64,000 bases of DNA from contig NC_135774.1 in NCBI RefSeq assembly GCF_028453695.1, positions 15,934,001 through 15,998,000 on the forward strand, read 5' to 3'. Shown piece after piece: positions 47,612-57,781 of this stretch. A program made the position numbers and the translations under genes. Source of the stretch: Augochlora pura. Lineage: Eukaryota > Arthropoda > Insecta > Hymenoptera > Halictidae. Within the stretch, counting starts at the first letter, position 1. Each line of letters opens with the position of its first letter. The notes beneath the pieces are model-generated. The model saw only the letters and a list, made by a program, of their open reading frames with translations. It had not been told where the DNA came from and made no database searches.

Positions 47612-48840
47612 CACACCATCCTATTTATATACTTTTATATTAAAAGTAATATAAATGTCAGTAAAAATGCAAAAGCCACTTTCAGTCTACAATTATGCAC
47701 ATCTCCTCGTCATAAATCTTTTCTTATTAGAATGTTACAATAACGCTCTTCATCTCGCTTTTCGTATACATCATTAACATTCTTTTCTTTTAAGAAGCTT
47801 TCGAACGCAATTTTTTCATCACCATCTCCTCGTAACAATAGCGTAGGCACAAGTAAATTTCGGCAAATTTCAAAACTGCGTTCCGCCATTTTTACGCACT
47901 GGGGTGGCAAGCGTCGAACGCGCAGCCGTTCGCGTCCGAACCGCCTACAGGAAATCCTACCTTAATGGGAATTGTTCTCCCAGTTGACGCGAGGAAAACG
48001 ACTATCGTCGTCCGAAAATTCATTATTGTACAACATTGTACAAATCTGCGGTGGCTCGGTGCGAATTATACCTAAATTAACGCGGCGTTCGCGGACGCGC
48101 CGTCATCGTGTCGGTTGTTCCTCCGACGAGTGGGATCGCGCGAACGCGTCCAAGAAACTGCTACTCCCGACTCTCATAAATACTTCGACGATTAATATAA
48201 TAATATAGTTAATAAACTCTTCACGCTTACAATATTAACATCTTCTCCTCCGTATTTGTTTCGGAGCGGCCGAGCGCGTCTCTTGGCTTTTTGATTTTCT
48301 CGCGGCCGTTTTCGTTCCGCTTGCCGAGCGCGCCGCTGCCGCAACATTATTTTCAAGAAACTGTTCCGCGGTCTTCGCTCGAACGGTTAAGGTCGCTGTT
48401 ATTATTATTTAATTATGCGGTTACGTGGCCGACGATTCGGGCGAGAACTAAAATCGACACGGCCTTCGACGAAAAACTTCGGGATCGAAGCCGGACAAAA
48501 TTAATTCAAACGCTTTTGTTAAATGGTTCTTGCGTTTTGATAGTTTTTTTTTTTATAAAAATGCGGTGCAAAGTTTCATTTTTGATAGTAAACTATAGGG
48601 TGGTTGATTTAAAGAGAATCAGTTCTATATACATATTTTTTCAAGGCTATTTTTAAAGACCGTTATTTCAGAGGTCTCGAGGTCTTTAATAAGATATTAT
48701 TTAATAAATTATCTTTGATGTTTCTTTAGATGTTGACTAAGGTCCAGATAATAAATGGATTACTGGAGCTTATTACTGATAGAATGACCAATTACTGTGC
48801 CTTTGTAGTATTCGTCGAATAAGGCGTGATCATGTTTCTC
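47612..48840. other. CpG-rich stretch, no gene assigned
   Basis: 47880-48520 is GC-rich with many CG dinucleotides and several open frames, none with a recognisable domain. It lies downstream of the CrebA 3' end. I cannot assign a function. Confidence 0.35.
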
Positions 48841-48844
48841 GATT

Positions 48845-49083
48845 TTAAGCATTTGCACTCCAGCAGCGACTCTGAGGCGACACTAAAAATTGTTGCAATA
48901 TTTTCAAAAGAATTTTTACATTATTAAATTCTGGAAGTTAAATTATAGAAATCTTCTATAATAAGTATATACATCAAATTTCATATGTAACTAATAAAAA
49001 TAATCATGCTAAATGGAAATACTGCAGGTTCAAGCAAATGTTTTCATTTCAAAGTTAAAATAGTTTCGAGAACAAAGGGTTAA
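48845..49083. mobile_element. TTAA MITE, 'CTTTGCACTCGAG' family
   Basis: TTAAGCATTTGCACTCCAGC at the left and AACAAAGGGTTAA at the right are diverged inverted ends. CGACTCTGAGGCGACAC just inside the left end matches the complement of the right end of the copy at 49646-49961. Confidence 0.6.
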
Positions 49084-49313
49084 ATTTGATGCACCCTCGT
49101 CAATTCTTTAAATATAAAATTTGTCATAATCAAAATTGTTAAGTTTGACAAATGTATGGGACTTTGTCAGATTTATTTCGGAGTTGTTTATTGTAGTCGA
49201 ATGAAGTTGGATAATTCTCTTCAATTTAGAAAAAGAAACGCGGCTGCAATTTTCTTTGCAAAATTATGACACAATTTTCTTGTTAATTATCAGTGTTCAG
49301 TGCTTTCAGTAGC

Positions 49314-49534
49314 TTCACTTTGCACTCGAAGCCATTTTAACTATAAATCTAAAATAATTTTTTTGGCTTGTAGTATTTTCATTTTATATAACAAAGTGTA
49401 TTTTATACACATGAAATTGATTCGTCTTTCACTGTTAAGAATATTTTAAATCTATACTTTGTTAATATAAAAATTATTTCGGAACATGATAGAACAATTT
49501 TATAATTTTACACCACTTTAGCGTAAATGGTTAA
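49314..49534. mobile_element. TTAA MITE, degraded relative
   Basis: TTCACTTTGCACTCGAAGCC at the left resembles the family end; the right end GCGTAAATGGTTAA is diverged. It is part of a run of three similar elements. Confidence 0.45.
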
Positions 49535-49645
49535 TGTAGATTTACTATAATCACCATCGATTTTTCATCATAGCTATGCCTCTTTCTACATTCCTATCTC
49601 TTATTAAAATATCTAAATATCTCTTATTATATATAAATCTTCATC

Positions 49646-49961
49646 TTAAACTCTTTCAGGCACATGATTTGAAAGAAAATAAAAATCTTACTTGCACAGA
49701 AGTTGTTGAAAAGTAACATTCGTTTCGATTATTCAACATAAAACATCAAAATAAGAGAAAAAGTAATAAGTCTTACTTTCAATAAGTTTTAAATAATCCA
49801 AAAGAACTAATAATTTCCTTTATTATTTTTCACAATTTTTCTGAAACTTCATTTTATTATCTTTTTAACAATTTTCTAAATCTAAACTTTGTTAGTATAA
49901 AGATCACTTTGGAACGATTTTAATAGCGCCCCAGAGTCACCACTCGAGTGCAAAGGGTTGA
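49646..49961. mobile_element. TTAA MITE, 'CTTTGCACTCGAG' family
   Basis: The right end GCGCCCCAGAGTCACCACTC followed by GAGTGCAAAGGGTTGA is well preserved. The left end TTAAACTCTTTCAGGCAC is diverged. The interior is AT-rich. Confidence 0.6.
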
Positions 49962-50077
49962 AATCATTACTTGCCAACAGGTTTCTCACACCATAGTAAT
50001 TCAAACAGACATTCGCGCCCTCTTTAAATGAACCACCGTTTAGAATTTTGACGATGATTAGTGTTTATAATGTAATC

Positions 50078-50620
50078 TTTATTATAACTTTCACGGTCAT
50101 TACGATTCAACAGGACCGTCGAAGTTCGAAGACCGTCCTCGCCCTAAAATCGGCGCTCGAACCACCGGCTGTTCTCCCTCGGAACAAAGGGCCACCGAAA
50201 TCAGCGAAACAGAAGGCACTCCCGGCGTCAATGGACACCGAACCTCTTCGATTCCCCTCCGCGACGGAACCGGGAAGACTAATCTTAGGTTAAAAAAATT
50301 GGTCGTTGAACAGCGATCCGAGATACTCGACCCGCCTCCTCGATGGGAAGACTTCGCAGGAATGTAAACGGGATTGCACTTTGCTCCCTGGGGAAACAGG
50401 CTCCCCTTTTCGCACTGACTTAGAAGCTAACTATGGGGCCGAGGCCCCAGCCAGGCCCGCTTTCTCGATGGGCCGAATTCAAATTGCACCGACACGGTCC
50501 TGACTCCACGACGTTCAGGGACACCTCTGAGAGAGGACAACTTGGCCGCAGTCTTCAAGTTCCGGGACCTCTTTCCGAAGTCCTCGCGGCGCACGAGAGT
50601 TCCGCTCTTGGACCAAGCTC
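50078..50620 (-). other. Likely 3' UTR of the CrebA-like gene
   Basis: This GC-richer stretch follows the stop codon of the bZIP exon on the minus strand. AATAAA (reverse of 50078-50083) is the first good polyadenylation signal. Short open frames on the plus strand are not credible genes. Extent is inferred. Confidence 0.45.
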
Positions 50621-50806
50621 TTAAGAGTTCTGCATCTGTAGCAGAGACTGCAGGCGCTGCAGCTCCTTCAGCAGCTCGCGATTAGTGTCCTCTAACGCGT
50701 TCAGCCGATCCCTGTAAGAGGAGTTCTCGTTCGTTAGCATGGTCACCCGCCGCTCCAGACCGTCCATGTATTCTTTCTTCTTCCGGCGGGACTCTTGCGC
50801 GGAGAT
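50621..50806 (-). CDS. CrebA: CrebA/CREB3-like bZIP factor, last coding exon
   Basis: This exon encodes the second half of the basic region and the leucine zipper of a CREB3/CREB3L-type transcription factor; CrebA is the fly member and drives secretory-pathway genes (family knowledge). On the minus strand the acceptor TTCGTTGCAG precedes ATC. The product reads ISAQESRRKKKEYMDGLERR, then zipper heptads (VTMLTNENSSYRDRLNALED, NRELLKELQRLQSLL), then MQNS and TAA at 50621-50623. No transmembrane segment follows the zipper in this exon, unlike the membrane-bound vertebrate CREB3 proteins. The intron falls inside the basic region between KNK and ISAQ. The symbol rests on family resemblance. Confidence 0.92.
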   Translation of the reverse strand: MSAQESRRKKKEYMDGLERRVTMLTNENSSYRDRLNALEDTNRELLKELQRLQSLLQMQNS

Positions 50807-51255
50807 CTGCAACGAAATGACATAGACGATTGCTTAGAGTGATGGATAGTTGTCATTAACGATACTCTTCTGCGGTGGAGAGTACGTACAGTGGGCCGCA
50901 TTAATATTCGGACACCATCATATTTGAGAAATTTTTACTCCGTATCTTTACTGATTGTTGAACTAATGAATTTATAGTTTTTTAATAAGTCAAAACACTT
51001 ACTTTAAATTCTACAAACACAAGTTTTATTTACATAATTTGTATAGTTTTATTGTTAATTGATATTAAATGAACTAGTGCTTAATTTCAACGCCGCAAAA
51101 ATATTCGGACATTCCATACGCTTTGTAATTTAAGTGCCCTGTTAAGATGAATACTTTGCTTGATAGCAATGTTTGTTAACATATAATGTAAGCACTATCT
51201 CATAGAATTAGTTTCACTTCAAATCTTGTTCGTGTTGCACATATTAGCTGTGAAT

Positions 51256-52441
51256 ATGCCACGTAAAGGGAATAATACCTCGTTTAACACGTTCAAACCG
51301 GCGTGTACCACCGGTGGTACACAGACATTGCATTTTATTTGTATATATATTTCACAATTCGTAAATAAAGTTTTATAAGTACTTTATAACAATTTCACGC
51401 AACAATGTCTGACTTCAGACTCAATCCACTGACAATAGAAAAAATAGCGAAACAAACACGCACCGCCAGACGAATACACAACTGATAATATCGAGCCCCC
51501 CGACCGTACGGACTTCGAAAAAATGCGCCGGGTTGAACGTGCTAATGTACGTCAACTTGATCTTTATCATCGCGAAAAAGGAAAATCGTATAGAGAAATC
51601 GGGATACTATTTTTTAACAAGAGCACTGTTGCGAACATTGTACAAAGATATAATCGTGAGGATAGAATTGAATCTATCCCTCAAAAAGGTCGCCCAAAGT
51701 TACTCAACGATCGCGATAAACGTAATATTATTAGGAAAATAAAAGTAGATCCTAGTTTAAGTGCCACAAAATTGACAGCAGAGTTTCTTGAAGAGACCGA
51801 CAAGAAGATTCATCCCGAAACAGTTCGTCGGATGCTTCATGAAGATGGATATCATGGCAGAGTTGCCCGAAAAAGCTATATATTAACGCTATTAATCGAA
51901 AGAAGCGATTATTCTTCGCTAAAGAATACACTCCTAAAGAAGAAACATTTTTTACTAAAGATCTTAAGCCAACGTTGAAACACGATGGAGAAAGTTTGAT
52001 GGTTTGGGGTTGTGTCTCAGCTACTGGAGTGGGTGAGTTCTTATTGATGGAATTTTAGACAAAAATGAATATTTAAATATTTTGAAAGAAAATTGACTAA
52101 AAAGTGTTATTAATATGAACATTGGTAACGATTTCAAATTTTACCAAGATCATGATTCGAAACATAAATCACGTATAGTTCAAGAATATTTATTATATAA
52201 TAGCTCAAAAGTATTGAAAACTCCTCCACAATCACCAGATCTAAATCCGATTGAAAATTTATGGGATTACTTAGATCGTCGAATCAGAATGTCTTCAATA
52301 AAGTCCAAAGAAGAATTAAAATTGTGATTAACCGGAGAATGGTCACGTATTCCATTAGAATATTTAAATAAAATTATTTCTAGTATGCCTAAACGATGAA
52401 ACCATATAATTAGGCAAAAGGGCAATCCAACAAAGAATTAA
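51256..52441 (+). pseudogene. Tc1-like transposase pseudogene, split by a MITE
   Basis: The start codon is at 51256 (MPRKGNNTSF). The frame is cut after ten codons by the MITE 51288-51541 and resumes exactly in frame as NVRQLDLYHREKGKSYREIG once the MITE and one TTAA copy are removed. A helix-turn-helix (SYREIGILFFNKSTVANIVQ) and second DNA-binding motif (KGRPKLLNDRDKRNI) follow. A frameshift lies near 51885. A deletion at about 51950 removes the region with the first catalytic Asp. The second Asp is in FYQDHDSKHKS and the Glu in SPDLNPIENLWDYL, with 34 residues between. Several stops lie at 52050-52110. The readable end is KGNPTKN before TAA. Confidence 0.88.
51288..51541. mobile_element. 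TTAA MITE (254 bp) nested in the Tc1-like transposase
   Basis: The left end CACGTTCAAACCGGCG is matched by CGCCGGGTTGAACGTG at the right. TTAA flanks it on the left and CTAA on the right, a one-base decay of the duplicated target. Removing it restores the host transposase frame, which proves the insertion limits. A CCACCGGTGGTACAC palindrome lies near the left end. Confidence 0.9.
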
Positions 52442-52729
52442 CATCGATTTATTTCTGTTAAAGTATATGTGTATTCTTAATGACCAGACTATAATTTGCA
52501 AAGTATCCGAATATTTTTGCGACGTCAAAATTAAACACTAGTTCATATAATATCAATTAGCAATAAAACTATACAAATTATGTAAATAAAACTTATGTTT
52601 GTAGAATCTAAAGTAAGTGTTCTGACTTATTAAAAAACTGTAAATTCATTAATTCAACAAACAGTAAAATTACGGAGTAAAAATTTCTCAAATACGATGG
52701 TGTCCGAATATTAATGCAGCCCACTGTAG

Positions 52730-53450
52730 GTGAGTCGCGCGAGCACCTGATATCGTTACCCCGCGATTATCAATGTATATCTCGGATTGTAAGGCCGAGA
52801 CGCTGGCCGACGGGATAGAACGTCATCGCCGTCCGTTTAATTAAAAATGAATAGCTGATTTGGGAAAACAGATCGTGTATTTACAGTTGATTGAACAGCG
52901 CGGATATCGCGATCGATCGGTCACCTGGAAGACTAGCGGATGCTGGAGCTGACTAGAGCAGTCCGAGAGAGCCAAGTGCTGACTGACGAGATTGGCCGAG
53001 AATGAGTAGCGCGTCGAGATTATGCGAGAAACGATGAGAAAGTGACGAGCGAGAAGAACTACGAGAGCCAAGGCTCAATAAGCGTGAATAAAAACGTGTG
53101 GAAACTGAATAGGACGGTGAAAGACAGTGTCCAGAGTAAAAATTTTTGCTCTTCTATGTATAGTTTTCTCTGAGTAAACAGTAATAAAATTATAAACATA
53201 TCAACATAGAACATCATCTATTTCACGTTTACTTAAACTGAATTTACCAATATTACTATTATATACTTTCAAATTATGAAAATATCGGTCATCCCATTTT
53301 TGGAACATATAACATAATTATTATTATCATCTACATCATATCATATTTTTTACATATCTATTATTAACCACTGCAACAACTATTACATATAAATAAAAAA
53401 AATATAAATGTAAAAGGAAACCAAATATTCTAGATTTCAATACTATTTAT
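52730..53450. other. CrebA intron, gene-free
   Basis: A GC-richer patch at 52735-53070 has a 76-codon minus-strand frame without a recognisable domain. The remainder is AT-rich. I see nothing else. Confidence 0.45.
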
Positions 53451-53454
53451 TATA

Positions 53455-54515
53455 TGAGCCGTCCAGTGCACACATCGATTAACTCCACTTTTTGAAAAAT
53501 CTTTTGTGTCAAAGCACTTGGTATAGACATAACTTTTTATATTTATAATAACTTTCCTGAATAATAAAGATTAACACCATTAAACGGCAAAATTTTTTTG
53601 GCCATTGAAAAATAAGTAATTTATTTCAGAAGCCATTCTGATTAATTCCATACTCTAATGTAATCGTTGATTTGTTGCCATGCATCAATGCTTTCTTTTT
53701 AAACAGCCGAAGATGTTTCCCCCTCTCAATAATACTGGTAATAAAATCGCATTGGCCAACAGATAAAAAAAATGTTTGTTTGGCCAGAAACTGAAGAATC
53801 CCGTGGGTCTCAAGAAAGGGCATAGCCGATTAAGATGGTCAAAACTGCCCTTAGAGGTTTTTCAATGAGTCATATACCGTTCGACAGCTGACCAATAAAA
53901 ACTCATCTGCGCAAAATTTTAACCCTGTAACTTGTCCGTGAGGGTAGTTATAGGGTAAATTAGATTTCGCGGTTTCCGGCATTTTTCCACCTTTAGCGGC
54001 TTTCTAAAATTTTGAAAAAAATATGGCTTATTTTGGACATCAAGCCGGATGTTATAGAATTTTTTCAGGTAAAAAAAATTTTCCCGTTAAAATCAGGGTC
54101 GCCACAGTAATATTCCTGATGAATTAATCACAAATAATATATTATAACAGAACTGTCAATATTCATTTTTATGGAAAAGCTGTAATAAAAATATGTAATA
54201 ACTAACTCTTTCTGTAATGAAAAACTTAAAAATTTAAAGACTGAATTTAACTTTATTGCTTTTTTCAGTTGCCAAATTGATTAACTCCACCAGTCACATA
54301 AAAACTGTAACATTGCCGACGATTATTTTTTGGCTATTCTTTCTTGTTAATTTTATACATCGTTAAATGAAAGCTATATCTGTATTTATGCATTCTACAT
54401 TATATATGCGAATCTATGTTATAACAGGAATTTTAAAAAACAATGTACATCATTTCATCGCGTTTCTCGACTTTTTGTTTTATGGAGTTAGTCGATGTGT
54501 GTACTGAACGGCTCA
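53455..54515. mobile_element. Unclassified DNA element with about 35-bp inverted ends
   Basis: TGAGCCGTCCAGTGCACACA at the left pairs with TGTGTACTGAACGGCTCA at the right, and the match continues through ATCGATTAACTCCA. TATA occurs on both sides. A third GATTAACTCCAC motif lies inside at about 54284. Minus-strand coding traces occur at 53626-53823 but I recognise no family, so it may be a degraded autonomous or a non-autonomous element. Confidence 0.7.
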
Positions 54516-54695
54516 TATATGTATATATTTATAATATACATACAATATATTTTATATATTAAATATATACATTGTTATATATTTTACTTAAAAAGGGAAC
54601 AACCGCAGGCATTGCGTTAAATAAATTCAATAAGACTGCTCTAAAGGATCAAGATGCTTCTACGATAAATCTAAAATAAAAAGATAGAGGCTGAC

Positions 54696-54839
54696 CTTGT
54701 TCTTGATTTTCCTCCGCACCTTCTTCAGTGACTTCTCCTCCTGCTTGGTGAGGGGCAGCTTGGTAGGCACCGGGTATCCCTCGGCGATCAGCGTCCTCTT
54801 CTCCTCCTCGGTCAGCGTGAGAATTCCCGTAGATCCTTT
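54696..54839 (-). CDS. CrebA: CrebA/CREB3-like factor, pre-basic and basic-region exon
   Basis: The exon is 144 nt, 48 codons, phase 0 on both sides. The acceptor is TTTTCCAG|AAA and the donor is AACAAG|GTCAGC on the minus strand. It encodes LTLTEEEKRTLIAEGYPVPT, KLPLTKQEEKSLKKVRRKIK and NK, the conserved segment that leads into the bZIP basic region of CrebA/CREB3L proteins. The adjoining intron to the last exon is 3.9 kb and filled by transposons; the intron to the previous exon is only 100 bp. Confidence 0.93.
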
Positions 54840-54939
54840 CTGGAAAACCGAAGATAAAGAGAGAAGCGGGTGAATGGATATTGGCGTACGGTCATACAGT
54901 GTTGTTACACGGGTATGGTCGAAGTATGGCGATGCTCAC

Positions 54940-55215
54940 CGGCTGGCAGGAAATCAGGGGTGTGTGGATCGGCTGTCGGGTGGTGTGCGTAGCGTTCGTC
55001 ACGTACAGCCTGGGCGTCAGCAGGCCCCTGAGATTCTGTGCGTGCGTGGAGCTCTGGGAATCTCGGCGTTCCGGCGAGCAGGAAGCGGAAGCAGTACCCT
55101 CGCTGTCGGAGCTTGCACTGCTGGGCGGCGTCGGCGGCAAACCCTGCCTCGACGTCCGCGAATTCACCTCTTTAACGTCGCACGCCTCGCCGCTGTACTC
55201 CTCCACCTCCATGCT
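54940..55215 (-). CDS. CrebA: CrebA/CREB3-like factor, Ser/Pro-rich exon (5' part of gene not visible)
   Basis: The exon is 276 nt, 92 codons, phase 0. The acceptor is TTCCGCAG|AGC and the donor CAGCCG|GTGAGC on the minus strand. It begins SMEVEEYSGEACDVKEVNSR, has QGLPPTPPSSASSDSEGTAS, a Ser-rich acidic stretch conserved in CrebA, and ends TRQPIHTPLISCQP just before the EEEKRTL segment. The frame is open at the 5' side only through splicing; the N-terminal activation region must come from exons at higher coordinates. I found none up to 64000, where the DNA is repetitive. Confidence 0.9.
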
Positions 55216-55331
55216 CTGCGGAAATCGGGAGGCGATTTTAGAGAGACTTTGGAATTATAGATTGTAGATTATAGATTACATGGCAGAATATAGATTATAA
55301 ATTATATTGAAGGTTATAAGATTATAGATTA

Positions 55332-55945
55332 TACAGGATGTCCCAGTTTTTAAGGTTCAAATTTTGTCAGTGTATTCTATGGCACAAGGTAAGAAAAAAT
55401 GTTATGTAAACATAGGTCATATAGAGCTTTGTTAAGAAGTTATAACACAAATTCAAAAGAGGAATACCTATTCAAATTGCTGTTACTTAGATCAACAATA
55501 TTGTGTTTTTCAGTGTGTTTATGTAAGCTATGTTTACTAACTGAGGTCACCAAACATTTAAATGAATTTTCGCCAGTAATTAGTGTAAAGGATTCGAAGG
55601 ATCGCGGCCCGTGCGGGTCACGGCAGGGCACCGAGGCTGGTTTTGGGCGCAGTTTATGATTACGGCGCGGACGTGACTTCAGGCTATTTTTCAGATTTAG
55701 CGAAACTTTCTGTTTTAATAAGATTTGTTAGATTTAGTATTTTTGCTAAAGGTTCCGATAGTCGTTGACGTACCGTAAAACCGAGCCAAGTGCGGACTGT
55801 TAAGGGTCTTAGGTAAGCAACGAATTTTTATTATAACTTCTTAATAAAGCCCTATATGACCTATGTTTACATAACATTTTTTTCTTACTTTATGCCATAG
55901 AATACACTGACAAAGTTTGAACCTTAAAAACTGGGACACCCTGTA
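55332..55945. mobile_element. MITE with about 115-bp inverted repeats
   Basis: TACAGGATGTCCCAGTTTTT at the left is the complement of AAAAACTGGGACACCCTGTA at the right. The arms share ATTCTATGGCA, GTTATGTAAACATAGGTCAT and AAGAAGTTATA. TA flanks it. The centre is a CG-rich piece of about 380 bp without a domain I recognise. It lies 115 bp upstream of the first visible CrebA exon, in the intron. Confidence 0.85.
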
Positions 55946-56439
55946 TAGAAGATTATACAGGGTGGGATAAATAAAGTGTTACAAAGCAATATCTCCATTA
56001 TCGTTAATGATACGCGAAAATGCTTGAGGAACAAATTGTTTGGTTTGAAGGGGCACATGTTGTGGTGGATATCGTTTTTTTTTAAAGGTCATATTTTTTG
56101 AGATTTCAAGGTCGTCGATATTTTTTCAAATGGAACTATGTATTTGTCATATAACTATTATATTGTAATATATAAATATTATATTTGTTATATAACTATT
56201 ATAAATAGTTGAAAAACCGAAAAATATCGCAATAATCACTTTCACAGGATCCACTAACCTTTTATTTTCTTTTTGACGCGGGGGAACTCTGCATGTTAGA
56301 TGCCCCCGTAAGTCGGGGGCGTTGACGGGGGCAGTGTAGGTTTCGACCCACTAAAACCCCCGCAGCGACCTTCGGACGCACATCCTCTATCTGACGGATT
56401 CGGGGGAGCCACGGGAACTCTCAAAGAACACTACCGCGG

Positions 56440-56625
56440 CTGCCCCTCGCCTTTGACGGCCGCCACGATGGACGTTTTGCGGTAGCTTCGTATGAGGCGA
56501 ATCGCCAGCCCTCTCTGGAGCCGGCGCAGGAGCCGTGTGCTGCACCGGCTCTCCATCACAATGCTCCCCCAGATGGGGGAGCCATAGAGGGCCATTGACC
56601 GCACCACGCCGGCGTGGGGGATTCA
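56440..56625 (-). pseudogene. R1-clade LINE reverse transcriptase fragment
   Basis: The minus-strand translation AGVVRSMALYGSPIWGSIVM, then LLRRLQRGLAIRLIRSYRKT, is the thumb region that follows the catalytic domain in R1-clade LINEs; compare SVMLYGAPVWARG and IVRAYRTVSHEAL in the element at 37797. After about 60 codons it runs into unrelated residues and a stop, so coding sequence between here and the 3' UTR was lost. The 3' UTR at 56262-56440 has GGGGGTTTTAGTGGGT, close to GGGGTTTAGTGGGT of the other LINE, but it belongs to a different subfamily. Confidence 0.82.
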
Positions 56626-56715
56626 CACTCGAAGGCCGAAGCCACCGTATCTGAAGGCTAGAAAGAGTAAATCAATCTAGGGTCTCCTCTAACCATTAGT
56701 CCCACTATTGGGATA

Positions 56716-56960
56716 TTACGTATTGCCCACAATACGATATTTGTGCATGGACAAAAACAAATCAATGTTCTTAGAAGCGATGGAAATTAAGGTAGGAAAA
56801 TATACACCTCGTATAAGTGCTTGGCCTTGTGAGGCAGAAGCATAACAGTTTCGAATTACGAGGGGACCCGAGTTTTCTTTTCGGGGTTCCGGAAAGGCCA
56901 CGGTCAGTCGTGGAAATGCATCTGCATAGAAAAGAGCTTCCTCACGCACCGTAAAATAAA
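56716..56960 (-). pseudogene. Unrecognised open frame between captured segment and R1 tail
   Basis: About 80 codons are open after a TAA at about 56967, including EEALFYADAFPRLTVAFPEP and ending MHKYRIVGNT. There is no good start codon. It may be part of the same captured RNA in another frame or a second captured fragment. I do not recognise it. Confidence 0.35.
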
Positions 56961-57040
56961 GTTTCTTTTATTTAAAACTACACCTTAGTTTAAATGTATT
57001 TAAACACCCATTTCCAATACCCACAGATAAACTTTAAGTA

Positions 57041-57778
57041 TTATAGAACTTTAAGTCTAATGAGGGTTGTTTTACGTCGTTCCCTATGCAAGACAATCTG
57101 AGAGTGGTTAACGTCGTCTCCCTCATCGCGACGAATCCCCATACCGAGGAACACTATCGGATTAAACACAAAATTTACGTTAGCGACCAACTGACTGTGC
57201 ATTGGATCAGGTGAATTAAATCCAAATAGGAAGCCTCCACCTAGTACCAATACTGGGGCGCTTACGTCGCGCGCACACCACGTGTGTCTATAGTTTAGAC
57301 CACGGAAAACTTCCACTGTACTGCCGCCTAATTGTGCCATCGTACCCGACACGTTCTTGAAATCGATGGTTCGAATTGCAGACATACATTTTCGTGAGAT
57401 TCGCTGCATTAGATGCTGATAATCTAGTAACAACTGATCGTAATTAACGATTAAATACTCATCAATCATTACTCGCTGGTCAGCGGGACATGAAAATGGG
57501 TTAGGAGCATATCCCTCTGGGACGTAAAGACGTTGACTTTCGTAGGTTATGTTCGTCCTTACACTGCCTGCAGGAACTGCAAAAGGCGGTGGAACAATAA
57601 GCTTCGGAATAAGCTTTTGTTTGTTGTTTTCAACAATCCCGATTTGATCTAAATAAAGCTCATGACTACCAATCACTTGTGTTAAGTGCTTGATTGTTCT
57701 CTCTATGTAAGCATCGTCTCCGGTATAAGAAGCAAATGGTGTAGTTGCTCGAGCCATAGCTACCTTAGCCCTCACTTG
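57041..57778 (-). pseudogene. Unrecognised 244-codon segment, 3' part of captured coding sequence
   Basis: It is open from just after the TAA at 57784-57782 to a stop at 57043-57041. The first ATG is at about 57757 (MARATTPFASYTGDD). The composition is that of a real globular protein, with VPPPFAVPAGSVRTN, SCPADQRVMIDEYLIVNYDQ and LVLGGGFLFGFNSPDP. I see no enzyme motif, membrane helix or signal peptide. It lies in a retroposed copy without introns, on the minus strand like CrebA, but it is not an exon of that gene. Possible sources are a viral structural gene or a cellular mRNA. Confidence 0.55.
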
Positions 57779-57781
57779 GTA

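Larger units (their letters stand above)
50889..52726 (+). mobile_element. Tc1-like transposon (DD34E) with about 240-bp inverted repeats, in the CrebA intron
   Basis: The ends CAGTGGGCCGCATTAATATT and AATATTAATGCAGCCCACTG are inverted, flanked by TA. The repeats extend inward about 240 bp to CGCCGCAAAAATATTCGGAC at the left and its complement at about 52500. The element is on the strand opposite to CrebA. Confidence 0.92.
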
